Of a DNA stretch of 38,794 nucleotides, positions 32,169 through 38,794 are shown in pieces. The stretch's first letter is position 1. Every line of letters starts with the position of its first letter. Where the stretch lies: the NCBI GenBank assembly GCA_964003245.1, contig CAXFIU010000012.1, forward strand, positions 1-38,794. Direction: 5' to 3'. The notes under the pieces are model-generated. The model saw nothing but the letters and a program-made list of their open reading frames with translations. It ran no database searches and was not told where the DNA came from. Made by a program: the position numbers and the translations under genes. This DNA is from MGIIb-O2 sp964003245. GTDB lineage: Archaea > Thermoplasmatota > Poseidoniia > Poseidoniales > Thalassarchaeaceae.

Positions 32169-33431
32169 TTAAGGAATTAATTTCTTTTCTTTGATACCAA
32201 ACAAAAATCGTGTCACCCTACTTCGTCTTACCAATTCAAAGAATATCCAACATGTAATGACGACAAAAATAGTTGAAGAAATCACAGCAGGATAGTTCTT
32301 CATGCCTAAATAAGTAGAAAATCTGAGGCCCGCATAAGTCAATGGCATATGTACTATGTAGAAAGGATAAACTCCTTGGTTTAGATAAGACAAATGTCTA
32401 CTAGGCTTATTTAGTAACTTAGAACCCCATGAGAAGATAGTTAGACACCAGAACCAAGAATGAAAACTATGAATTAGACAAGCTAAAATTGTCATCTTGT
32501 TGTGAAATATACTATTTCCTAACCAACCACCATCAACATAAGGAATACCAGAATCATGTTGTTGTAATCGTAACCAAATAAAAGCCATAGTGGAGAATAG
32601 AGTAATGACTGTGATTACTATGCGCTGGTTTGCAAGAAAATCATAATATTGTTCTTTAGCAATAATACAAATGTATCCAAATGCAAAGAATACGAAGAAC
32701 CAAAACCACTCATATCCGACACCAATATAACCCGGAAACCAAGGTTTGAAAATTATTTCAGTAATACTCAGAATTAATGGCAGCGCCAATAAAATTCCTA
32801 GACTCATTGGAATAGAAAAGAAGGAACGGATAAAACGTACTAAATCACCATCTGGATATTTACTGGAATAATGGAAAATAGGTGTCATTATCAATGAATA
32901 TTGGAATAAATTCCAAAGGAACCAGAGGTGACCTAAAGCGATTAATTTACCGTAAATAGGTATCCAGAATACTAGAGATCTCCATATTATACCCCATAAG
33001 AAACTTCCAATTGGATCACTGCTTTGAGGGTCAAGTATTAATGAACCGATAAAACCCATTGTCCATGCTCCAAAAAACATTGGAATTAGCAGACGCTGAC
33101 ACCTTTCTTTAAGAAATAATTTCCAAGTCCGACTTTTGAAAGCAAATGCAGTACCCATACCTGAAATCATGAATAAAGCAGCAAGTCTCCATTGATGCAT
33201 CCAATGTAATATCATACTAGTTAATGAAACTGATTCGGTAGTGTAATCGTTATTTTCCTCTACAAATATTGCCCCATTGTCTTGATCGGAGATTTCATCA
33301 ATATTGGGATTTATCTCGGCTCCATAAGTAGACCAGTAAACACCAATAGCGACATGAAATGGTATTAATAATCCAAAAAGAATTACTCGTAACCAATCAA
33401 TATCATATCTACGAATATTGGAAGAGGTCAT
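32169..33431 (-). CDS. Membrane acyltransferase, acyltransferase-3 / OpgC-like
   Basis: 420 residues with about ten hydrophobic helices. RRYDIDWLRVILFGLLIPFHVAIGVY is the family N-terminus, with the conserved His in TM1. LFMISGMGTAFAFKSR and LNQGVYPFYIVHMPLTY are further family markers. Acyltransferase-3 proteins put acyl groups on polysaccharides or other surface molecules and sit in the cytoplasmic membrane. The acidic stretch of about 35 residues after TM1 lies outside. Its stop lies 42 bp before the AlkB-like start on the same strand. Substrate unknown. Confidence 0.85.
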   Translation of the reverse strand: MTSSNIRRYDIDWLRVILFGLLIPFHVAIGVYWSTYGAEINPNIDEISDQDNGAIFVEENNDYTTESVSLTSMILHWMHQWRLAALFMISGMGTAFAFKSRTWKLFLKERCQRLLIPMFFGAWTMGFIGSLILDPQSSDPIGSFLWGIIWRSLVFWIPIYGKLIALGHLWFLWNLFQYSLIMTPIFHYSSKYPDGDLVRFIRSFFSIPMSLGILLALPLILSITEIIFKPWFPGYIGVGYEWFWFFVFFAFGYICIIAKEQYYDFLANQRIVITVITLFSTMAFIWLRLQQHDSGIPYVDGGWLGNSIFHNKMTILACLIHSFHSWFWCLTIFSWGSKLLNKPSRHLSYLNQGVYPFYIVHMPLTYAGLRFSTYLGMKNYPAVISSTIFVVITCWIFFELVRRSRVTRFLFGIKEKKLIP

Positions 33432-33492
33432 TGATTAATGCGGGAAAAGAAAAGCGTATGAAATTGACTGAGGAGAGATAATGAGAGGAAGA

Positions 33493-34155
33493 TCATTGAG
33501 GATCAGAATCAAGTTTAGAAACACACAAATTAACCAAGAGGTCACCAAGGCAATAGAATGCTCCTACTAGAAGCGGTGGATTCCATGCAGTAAGACCTGT
33601 CCATGGAACTTCTGATGACCAGGTCCAATTTCCGAGATAGGTCCCCCAGAGTTCCATAGCTAATGCTGCCCAAACCATGACTGCATATAGGGCAGGTTCA
33701 GGCCCCCATTTAGCAAAAACAAGTACAAGAAGAAGCAGTATAAAACCGGACGTGTCACTTCCAGTAAATACCCCGTAGGCGACTAAAGGAACGAACGGAA
33801 GAAGTGTTAGCATAATCATACTCTCTCTAATTTGGGAAGCCCCTCGACGACCTAAATCAAAGAGGAAATAATGTCCTGCTGGTACAAACAGAGGCATGAA
33901 ATCCCGTTGATATTCGTAAATTAACCAAACTTCGGAGAAAAATAACTCCATTGGTGTCGCTAAAGCTACGACTGCGAACATCTCGATTCTCTCTTTTCGT
34001 TCAGTCATCACGAAAATGCTGGCGAATATACCCCAACACCAAACGTTGACGGGCCATTCGGCTGTGCTATCGGGAAGGGCCCCTCCTGCCCCTGTGGCAG
34101 AAATCCAAAGGCCGATAACAATAGTTACTGAATATAACCAAACCCGTTGACTCAT
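33493..34155 (-). CDS. Hypothetical multi-pass membrane protein
   Basis: 220 residues, not recognised. About six membrane helices; the second half is Trp-rich (ELWGTYLGNWTW, then WTGLTAWNPPLLVGAFYCLGDLLV), and ELWG...GNW could line a pocket. No signal-peptide cleavage site and no known catalytic motif. ATG 34155 is 51 bp after the stop of the 10-TM transporter and 61 bp before the acyltransferase gene. Base composition is a little richer in G+C than its neighbours. Confidence 0.75.
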   Translation of the reverse strand: MSQRVWLYSVTIVIGLWISATGAGGALPDSTAEWPVNVWCWGIFASIFVMTERKERIEMFAVVALATPMELFFSEVWLIYEYQRDFMPLFVPAGHYFLFDLGRRGASQIRESMIMLTLLPFVPLVAYGVFTGSDTSGFILLLLVLVFAKWGPEPALYAVMVWAALAMELWGTYLGNWTWSSEVPWTGLTAWNPPLLVGAFYCLGDLLVNLCVSKLDSDPQ

Positions 34156-34206
34156 GTTTAGGCGAGGGCACTTTGGTTTTCATTGTGTAGTATCTTAAGA
34201 TTGAAA

Positions 34207-35409
34207 TTAGAACGTTACATCGAAGAACATCAAAAAAATACCGACAATTATGGCAGGAATGGTAGTATGTACTGTTGCCCAAAGGCTTGCTGCTCTATGC
34301 CTGACAAGTAGTGGGAACAGTGCGTCACCATCTTGACTGATGGCATTTGCTGCAAGTGCTGGAAATGAAATTATATCCTTAGTATATGCAGTAATTGCAA
34401 TTATTTGTGGCCCACACCCTGGAATTAGTCCAATGACCGCCGCGAGAATTACGGCAATGATTCCATCACCATATAATGCCAAATCAGCCTCAGTCATTCC
34501 AGAAAACAACATAGAAAATTCAAAAATAAGATATGCGGACATCACCCAAAAAGTAACAAATGCTGTTTCACTTGCAGAGTGGATCATTGTTTCACGCATC
34601 GAATATAATTTGTCACCAATAGATGCTTCTGTATCATCACCAATCCAATTTTTCTGCGAAATGTAGAGAATTATCGACAATGAAGTTCCAATCAAACCAA
34701 TCCAGGTAATGAAACCATGGAGAGTCAATGGATTGTAATTAGTTTCAAGAGCGAAATCTGCGTCCTGAGAACTCCAAACCAAAAGCAAAACTGCGAATAT
34801 AAGTCCGAGAGCAGTTACAATCCACCAAACAGTGTATCCTTGATGAAGTAGGAAATACCCCCAACCGCCTTCATCTTCTCTTCCTAGATCTTCAAAGACT
34901 TCTCTCGTATCTTCATTTCCTTCTTCTGAGACATTTTTAGATTGATATTGAAATTTTGGACTAAATTTGCCCAGTGGATTAAGAGGTGAAATTTTCATAG
35001 CATCTACAAGATAACCCCAACAAATTCCAATAACTAACGAAATAAGATGTACGGCTATAACAGGAGCAATGAATGATGAATCAGTAACTGCTGCACCGAT
35101 TAAAACGAAGGCTGAATCTCCCAAAGTGGCAATAAGAGTCGCTATTACTGTCCCATAGGTGACATAACCACGTGCGTACATTGGCATCATTACAATGGCT
35201 CCTCCACATCCTGGGGTGATACCCATGAAAGCTCCAATCACTGGTTGCCAGCGAGTATTTGCTCGGATTGTATCAACAAATCTTCCTGCAGTAATATACT
35301 GTAACCAACTGAATAATAGAACCATTGCAGCAACAAAAACGGTAACTGCAAGAAAAGAATCCCGCATGCTTACAACAATAACCTCGAATACTTCATTTGA
35401 GGTTACCAT
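34207..35409 (-). CDS. 10-TM putative metal transporter (PF11449/ArsP_2-like)
   Basis: About 400 residues with ten predicted membrane helices and a large charged middle loop. Two inverted halves share motifs: TPGCGG with GDSAFVLIGA in the first and IPGCGP with GDALFPLL in the second. That pattern is known from the putative 10-TM heavy-metal exporter/manganese transporter family. It overlaps or abuts the DtxR/MntR gene: a GTG at 35418 overlaps the regulator stop, and ATG 35409 follows GAGGAG by 8 nt, so I use the ATG. Direction of transport is not shown; the family is described as export, but the position of the operator raises doubt (see findings). Confidence 0.82.
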   Translation of the reverse strand: MVTSNEVFEVIVVSMRDSFLAVTVFVAAMVLLFSWLQYITAGRFVDTIRANTRWQPVIGAFMGITPGCGGAIVMMPMYARGYVTYGTVIATLIATLGDSAFVLIGAAVTDSSFIAPVIAVHLISLVIGICWGYLVDAMKISPLNPLGKFSPKFQYQSKNVSEEGNEDTREVFEDLGREDEGGWGYFLLHQGYTVWWIVTALGLIFAVLLLVWSSQDADFALETNYNPLTLHGFITWIGLIGTSLSIILYISQKNWIGDDTEASIGDKLYSMRETMIHSASETAFVTFWVMSAYLIFEFSMLFSGMTEADLALYGDGIIAVILAAVIGLIPGCGPQIIAITAYTKDIISFPALAANAISQDGDALFPLLVRHRAASLWATVHTTIPAIIVGIFLMFFDVTF

Positions 35410-35414
35410 CAACT

Positions 35415-36065
35415 TCACTCCTCAAAAGAGATTTTCACTAAACTAGCGATTGATGAAGAAATGCGTATTTTACTATTACCAATTATAACATTAAGGCCAC
35501 CATCAAAATCATCTCTAGAGATTATCTTTAGTTTAATTCCTGGATGAATGCCATTATTTTCTAGCCATGATAAAATATTCGAGTCATTGTCTGGTACTTG
35601 CATGACGGTTAGAGTCATATTAATCGGAGAATCAGATAAAGGAAGATCAGTTTCATCATATAATTCTCCATTAGGGCTTGGTATTGGGTGCCCATGAGGG
35701 TCACGAGTAGGATTGCCCAAATATTCGGCTATAGAGGCTTCAAGTTCCTTGGAAAGGGCATGTTCTAGTCTCTCTGCCTCAACATGTAATTGCTCACGGC
35801 CAAGACCTAAAGTTTGGGAAAGGAATGTCTCTAATAGACGATGTCTACGTACTACTGACAAAGCTTCTAGTTCCCCTTTACGAGTTAATGAGGCGCCTTG
35901 GTAGGGTGTATGATCGACTAAACCCATCTCAGTTAGTCGGTGAACCATTTTTGTTACTGAAGCCGGTTTGATATCAAGGTGAGATGCTAACTCCTGGGTG
36001 CCTACATCTTTGGGGCCAAGTTTCCAAAGAGATTTCAGATAATCCTCAATTGCCACCGAATACAT
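35415..36065 (-). CDS. DtxR/MntR-family metal-dependent transcriptional regulator
   Basis: 216 residues. Winged-helix DNA-binding domain at 1-70 (YLKSLWKLGPKDVGTQELA, SVTKMVHRLTEMGLVDHTPY), then a dimerisation/metal domain (RHRLLETFLSQTLGLGREQLHVEAERLEHALS) containing the His/Glu metal ligands. A FeoA/SH3-like domain occupies about 145-216 (LTVMQVPDND...). It senses Mn2+, Fe2+ or Zn2+. ATG 36065 is the first codon after two 18-bp inverted repeats and a TATA box, so the mRNA is leaderless and probably autoregulated. The stop overlaps the downstream transporter. Confidence 0.94.
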   Translation of the reverse strand: MYSVAIEDYLKSLWKLGPKDVGTQELASHLDIKPASVTKMVHRLTEMGLVDHTPYQGASLTRKGELEALSVVRRHRLLETFLSQTLGLGREQLHVEAERLEHALSKELEASIAEYLGNPTRDPHGHPIPSPNGELYDETDLPLSDSPINMTLTVMQVPDNDSNILSWLENNGIHPGIKLKIISRDDFDGGLNVIIGNSKIRISSSIASLVKISFEE

Positions 36066-36072
36066 GACATAT

Positions 36073-36090
36073 GTTTAGTCGCGGCTAATA
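36073..36090. promoter_or_regulatory. Candidate DtxR-type operator 2 (promoter-proximal)
   Basis: Imperfect inverted repeat GTTTAGTC-N2-GGCTAATA, a degenerate copy of the second site. Its centre lies 22 bp from that of the perfect site, so both face the same side of the helix. It covers the region between the TATA box and the start codon. Confidence 0.6.
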
Positions 36091-36094
36091 TAAA
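36087..36094 (-). promoter_or_regulatory. Archaeal TATA box of the DtxR/MntR gene
   Basis: Reads TTTATATT on the minus strand, centred about 25 bp before the regulator ATG (36065). It lies between and partly inside the two inverted repeats, so a bound repressor would block TBP. Confidence 0.6.
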
Positions 36095-36112
36095 GTTTAG
36101 CCGAGGCTAAAC
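36095..36112. promoter_or_regulatory. Candidate DtxR-type operator 1 (perfect palindrome)
   Basis: Perfect 8-bp arms GTTTAGCC and GGCTAAAC with a 2-bp centre, adjoining the stop codon of the ABC permease. Form and size match operators bound by DtxR/MntR/SirR repressors (TTTAGCC-like half-sites). Confidence 0.7.
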
Positions 36113-37084
36113 TCATTTCATAAATTTAAATTTCAGCATTTGCCAATTTTCTAAAACATTGTTAGGGATTTTGAAAAAATCTCTGAAATTAGTTAAAATA
36201 GCCACGGAACAGAATATTATTGCTGCTACTAATGCAATCATTGAACCGCTACCAGTATCGTGTTCGGCAGAAAAATAAAGCCCTAATAGAACTGAACTCA
36301 AACCAAATATCTGAGTCCATACTAAACATGAACGGAAGCTACGCCCGATTAATTGAGCAGTTGCTGCAGGAGTTACAAGCAATGAGGTAACTAACAACGC
36401 TCCAACGACTTGTACCATACTCACAACTACTGCGGCCGTTACTATGCTAAATAAAAGCCCAATCTTTCGAACAGGGATACCTTGGACTGCTGCAGACAGA
36501 GGATCAACAGTAGTTGCAAGTAAAGTTGATTTCATCCTCCATAGAATCACGAATGAGAAAATGGAAATACTAGATATCATATTGAAGTCATCTTCATCAA
36601 TTAAAAGTAAATTACCAAACAAATAACCTTCAATATCCGTTGTAATGCCTCCACCACCGATTCGTAAAGAAACAAGACCTAGGGCTAACATTCCAGTAAG
36701 GAATATTGCAATCGAAGCATCTCCAGTAAGTATTTCTCTAGACTGTAATTCATAAATAATGATTGATGCAATGATACTGAAAACTAATGCGTACCACAAA
36801 GGAGATGTAGCGCCTAAGACAACACCTATAGCAACACCGCCAAAAGATACATGGGCTAAACCATCGCCTATTAATGCAAGATTTCTAACCAATAGGAATG
36901 TGCCTAGAAGCCCTGCAACAATAGTTACAAATAATGCTGAAATCATAGCACGTTGAAACATTTCCATAGTGAAAAAGTAAGGAAATACTTCTCCTGGAAC
37001 AATAGGAGCTATTGATTCCAATAAGGTCGTTAGTGGGTTCAATAAAAATTTACCTAAAGTTAGTTCATCTATTTGCCACATCAT
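36113..37084 (-). CDS. ABC-3 family metal transport permease
   Basis: 323 residues with about eight or nine helices, of the ZnuB/MntC/TroC type. EMFQRAMISALFVTIVAG, LVRNLALIGDGLAHVSFGGVA (cytoplasmic coupling loop) and LLVTSLLVTPAATAQLI are typical. Partner of the adjacent ATPase and of the binding protein encoded upstream; imports Zn2+ or Mn2+. ATG 37084 overlaps the ATPase stop (TAATG), showing translational coupling. It is immediately followed by the regulator promoter. Confidence 0.94.
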   Translation of the reverse strand: MMWQIDELTLGKFLLNPLTTLLESIAPIVPGEVFPYFFTMEMFQRAMISALFVTIVAGLLGTFLLVRNLALIGDGLAHVSFGGVAIGVVLGATSPLWYALVFSIIASIIIYELQSREILTGDASIAIFLTGMLALGLVSLRIGGGGITTDIEGYLFGNLLLIDEDDFNMISSISIFSFVILWRMKSTLLATTVDPLSAAVQGIPVRKIGLLFSIVTAAVVVSMVQVVGALLVTSLLVTPAATAQLIGRSFRSCLVWTQIFGLSSVLLGLYFSAEHDTGSGSMIALVAAIIFCSVAILTNFRDFFKIPNNVLENWQMLKFKFMK

Positions 37085-37893
37085 TACACATCCTCTGACC
37101 AGGGAATTGAATGAATATGAATTGGCCCTTCATGAGTAGGAGTAATTCCACGTAAACCTGCCAAAGTTTCCAAATCAGGGAAGAGATGAGTTGGCCCGTC
37201 AAACCTAATTTTCTCTTCCAAGAAAATCATTCTATGAGCTGTTTGGCGTATTGCAGTTAAATCATGAGACACCATCAGAATTGTTTTACCCGCCTCGTGA
37301 CAAAGTTGATCTAATAACTTTAACAAGGAATTTCTAGCATTATTATCCATACCAACCAATGGTTCATCAAGTAAAAGAAATTCTGCTTCAGTTGCTAATG
37401 CTCTTGCAATAACAGCACGCTGTCTCTGACCACCAGAAAGACGAGATACATCAACATGTTCTACATCTTCTAGACCAACCATTTCGATTGCTCTAGTAAC
37501 CTTCTCATTACTTCCATTATCACGGAATGAAAAGATGTTCGACCCACTTATGGTACCTAATCTAACTAACTCACGAACAGTTAATCTAACTTGACTAGGT
37601 AAATTGGAAGCGGCTTGAGATACCCAACCAATTCTTCCAAAGAAATTTCTTGAGTTGGGTTTATTCCCAAATATTTCTATCGATCCTTTGTGGGGTTTCA
37701 AAACACCAAGGAGAGAAAGAAGAAGTGTGGATTTACCACTTCCATTGGGCCCTACAAGACCTATGAACTCTCCCTTATGTACTGTTAAATTAATATCTTC
37801 TAAAATTAATTTACCTGAACGAATTACTGATAAATTACTTACCTCTAAAATTGAAGGTTCGCAACATTCATCCTCATTTGTATTTATTTCCAC
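37084..37893 (-). CDS. ABC transporter ATPase for Zn/Mn uptake
   Basis: 269 residues. Walker A GPNGSGKST, Q-loop WVSQAA, signature LSGGQRQRAVIARAL, Walker B FLLLDEP and H-loop SHD are all present. The N-terminal 16 residues, with ECC, are variable. Start GTG 37893. Family and genomic setting (znuA-like, permease) indicate zinc or manganese import; metal identity is undetermined. Confidence 0.95.
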   Translation of the reverse strand: MEINTNEDECCEPSILEVSNLSVIRSGKLILEDINLTVHKGEFIGLVGPNGSGKSTLLLSLLGVLKPHKGSIEIFGNKPNSRNFFGRIGWVSQAASNLPSQVRLTVRELVRLGTISGSNIFSFRDNGSNEKVTRAIEMVGLEDVEHVDVSRLSGGQRQRAVIARALATEAEFLLLDEPLVGMDNNARNSLLKLLDQLCHEAGKTILMVSHDLTAIRQTAHRMIFLEEKIRFDGPTHLFPDLETLAGLRGITPTHEGPIHIHSIPWSEDV

Positions 37894-37934
37894 TTTAATT
37901 CCAGCCGAATTATTTTTACCACTAATACCTATTG

Positions 37935-38042
37935 TTAGAACCTAGTATACTTAACTCGTAAATATTCATAAAATAAACCACCTATAAACGCTACAAAGAC
38001 TCCTGTAACGAAAATGATAGGTATTAAATCTATGTAGTTCAT
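37935..38042 (-). CDS. Single-pass membrane microprotein (35 aa) between znuA-like and ATPase genes
   Basis: Begins MNYIDLIPIIFVTGVFVAFI and continues GGLFYEYLRVKYTRF to TAA at 37935-37937, giving one hydrophobic helix followed by a basic tail (cytoplasmic by the positive-inside rule). It fills the gap between the binding-protein stop and the ATPase start on the same strand. No Shine-Dalgarno is obvious; CTTATATTATT lies some 20 bp upstream. Small size makes this tentative, but the composition is not random. Confidence 0.5.
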   Translation of the reverse strand: MNYIDLIPIIFVTGVFVAFIGGLFYEYLRVKYTRF

Positions 38043-38069
38043 TATACAACACCAACTAATAATATAAGA

Positions 38070-38794
38070 TTAACATCCGCATCCAGAAATTAGATTTTCT
38101 AGATTCTTATTCATCATCGATAGATAATTATCGCTAGAATCACTTGGAGCCATTTCCATTGTGTATAATATCAGTAGCGAAACTCCAGTTTGCTCAACAA
38201 TAGAGCTCACAGCTGTTTGATCAGTAAATTCTTCCACGAAAAGTACAGTAATTCCTTTTTCTTCAATACTTTCTACCACTTCAGCGATATCACCAGGAGA
38301 TGGTTCACCTTCAGGATCCAACCCATGTAATGTAATAATATCAATATCATATTCTGTAGAAATGTAAGAATATGCATTATGGTTTGCAACTATAGTCTTA
38401 TCCTGTCCAGCCATATCGCAAGTCCCACCTTCTCCGAAAGCTAGTGTGAAGCGCTCATGTAGATCGACTAATTGACTACTGTACAATGCTGCATTTACAG
38501 TGAAATCAGAAGAACCATCAGGGAATATTGAGTTTAGTGTGTCTAAAACAACATTAAGTTGTGCTTCGAAAGCTAGGGGACTTAACCAACTGTGTGGGTC
38601 GTAAGTGAACACATCGCTATCTCCTTCAATCGCATCATCATGGTTATCACTGTCATCATCATGGTCATCGTGGTCATCACGGTCATCATCATGGTCATCG
38701 TGGTCATCATCGTGGTCATCATCGTGGTCATCACGGTCATCATCATGGTCATCATGGTCATCATGGTCATCATGGTCATCATGGTCATCATGGT
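38070..38794 (-). CDS. ZnuA-like metal-binding protein of ABC transporter (5' end outside window)
   Basis: C-terminal 240 residues of a cluster A-I substrate-binding protein. After a long His/Asp repeat, FTYDPHSWLSP holds the metal-binding His, VANHNAYSYISTEYDI holds another, GLDPEGEPSP is the conserved turn, and FVEEFTDQ and DNYLSMMNKNLENL complete the C-lobe. In ZnuA, a His-rich loop sits between the first two metal ligands, in the same place. The protein ends in GCGC, an unusual Cys tail. The signal peptide and first His are beyond the edge. The frame is open to 38794. Zinc is likeliest from the His/Asp loop; Mn is possible. Confidence 0.9.
   Translation of the reverse strand, partial: HDDHDDHDDHDDHDDHDDDRDDHDDDHDDDHDDHDDDRDDHDDHDDDSDNHDDAIEGDSDVFTYDPHSWLSPLAFEAQLNVVLDTLNSIFPDGSSDFTVNAALYSSQLVDLHERFTLAFGEGGTCDMAGQDKTIVANHNAYSYISTEYDIDIITLHGLDPEGEPSPGDIAEVVESIEEKGITVLFVEEFTDQTAVSSIVEQTGVSLLILYTMEMAPSDSSDNYLSMMNKNLENLISGCGC
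38634..38794 (-). repeat. His-Asp-Asp repeat (9-nt units) in the znuA-like gene
   Basis: Units of CATGATGAC, reading His-Asp-Asp, with (HDD) and (HDDD) variants and occasional Arg or Ser substitutions, running off the window edge. All variants keep the reading frame since the units are multiples of 3. The DNA is highly repetitive and slippage-prone. Confidence 0.9.

Noticed and set aside
38582..38791. A Met-Thr-rich frame overlapping the start of the last gene
   Set aside because: It is another reading frame of the His-Asp-Asp repeat; the ZnuA frame remains open to the window edge.
38634..38794. CRISPR array
   Set aside because: Repeats are 9-nt coding units with no spacers.

Overview
The window looks like part of a planktonic marine euryarchaeal chromosome, most like Marine Group II (Poseidoniales) or a relative. 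This rests on an AT-rich sequence dense with genes, and on archaeal information genes: a PAN proteasome ATPase, Kae1, MBF1, Tsr3, an archaeal MetRS and a free-standing AlaX. It also rests on archaeal TATA boxes about 25 bp before start codons. The lineage is inferred from gene content; no search was run. There is no rRNA, CRISPR array, insertion sequence or clear prophage.

Layout. (1) 1-506: the 3' part of a TrmJ-like RNA methyltransferase. (2) 503-3495, minus: a preQ0 (7-deazaguanine) operon in the order RHH regulator, folE, queE, queC-msrB fusion, queD. The QueC half has lost all four zinc cysteines. (3) 3552-8308, minus: kae1, a Lys/Pro-rich protein, a SlyD-like FKBP, methylmalonyl-CoA mutase large subunit, epimerase and a small helical protein. 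(4) 8360-9640, plus: hutI; then a zinc-ribbon microprotein (9912-10070) and tRNA-Val(GAC). (5) 10219-17432, minus: a tightly packed run of PAN, glutamate formiminotransferase, cyclodeaminase, hutU, hutH and alaX. (6) 17484-18529, plus: MBF1 and Tsr3, converging on metG (minus). (7) 20840-24908: a CNNM/CorC membrane protein, a divergent APH-family kinase and class III phospho-lyase pair, and a CoA-binding protein. (8) 25053-27892, plus: photolyase/cryptochrome and an MFS carrier. (9) 27895-34155, minus, the most accessory-looking part: a membrane acyltransferase, an AlkB-type di-iron monooxygenase, a D12 adenine DNA methyltransferase, a small ORF6C-like protein, an OleC-like AMP ligase and an orphan membrane protein. 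(10) 34207-38794, minus: a metal locus with a znuA-like binding protein (cut by the window edge, His/Asp repeat), a 35-residue membrane peptide, ABC ATPase, ABC permease, DtxR/MntR regulator and a 10-TM putative metal transporter.

How the genes fit together. The hut genes turn histidine into glutamate and pass the formimino group to tetrahydrofolate. They sit directly behind the proteasome ATPase, which fits a protein-consuming lifestyle. Mutase plus epimerase handle propionyl-CoA from amino-acid or odd-chain lipid breakdown. FolE, QueD, QueE and QueC form the full route from GTP to preQ0, the precursor of archaeosine in tRNA. The metal locus carries its own control signal: two 18-bp inverted repeats flank the regulator's TATA box 22 bp apart. 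The window also suggests two modes of translation start. Operon heads appear leaderless, with a TATA box about 25 bp before the start codon, while internal genes often use TTG or GTG behind a strong Shine-Dalgarno sequence.
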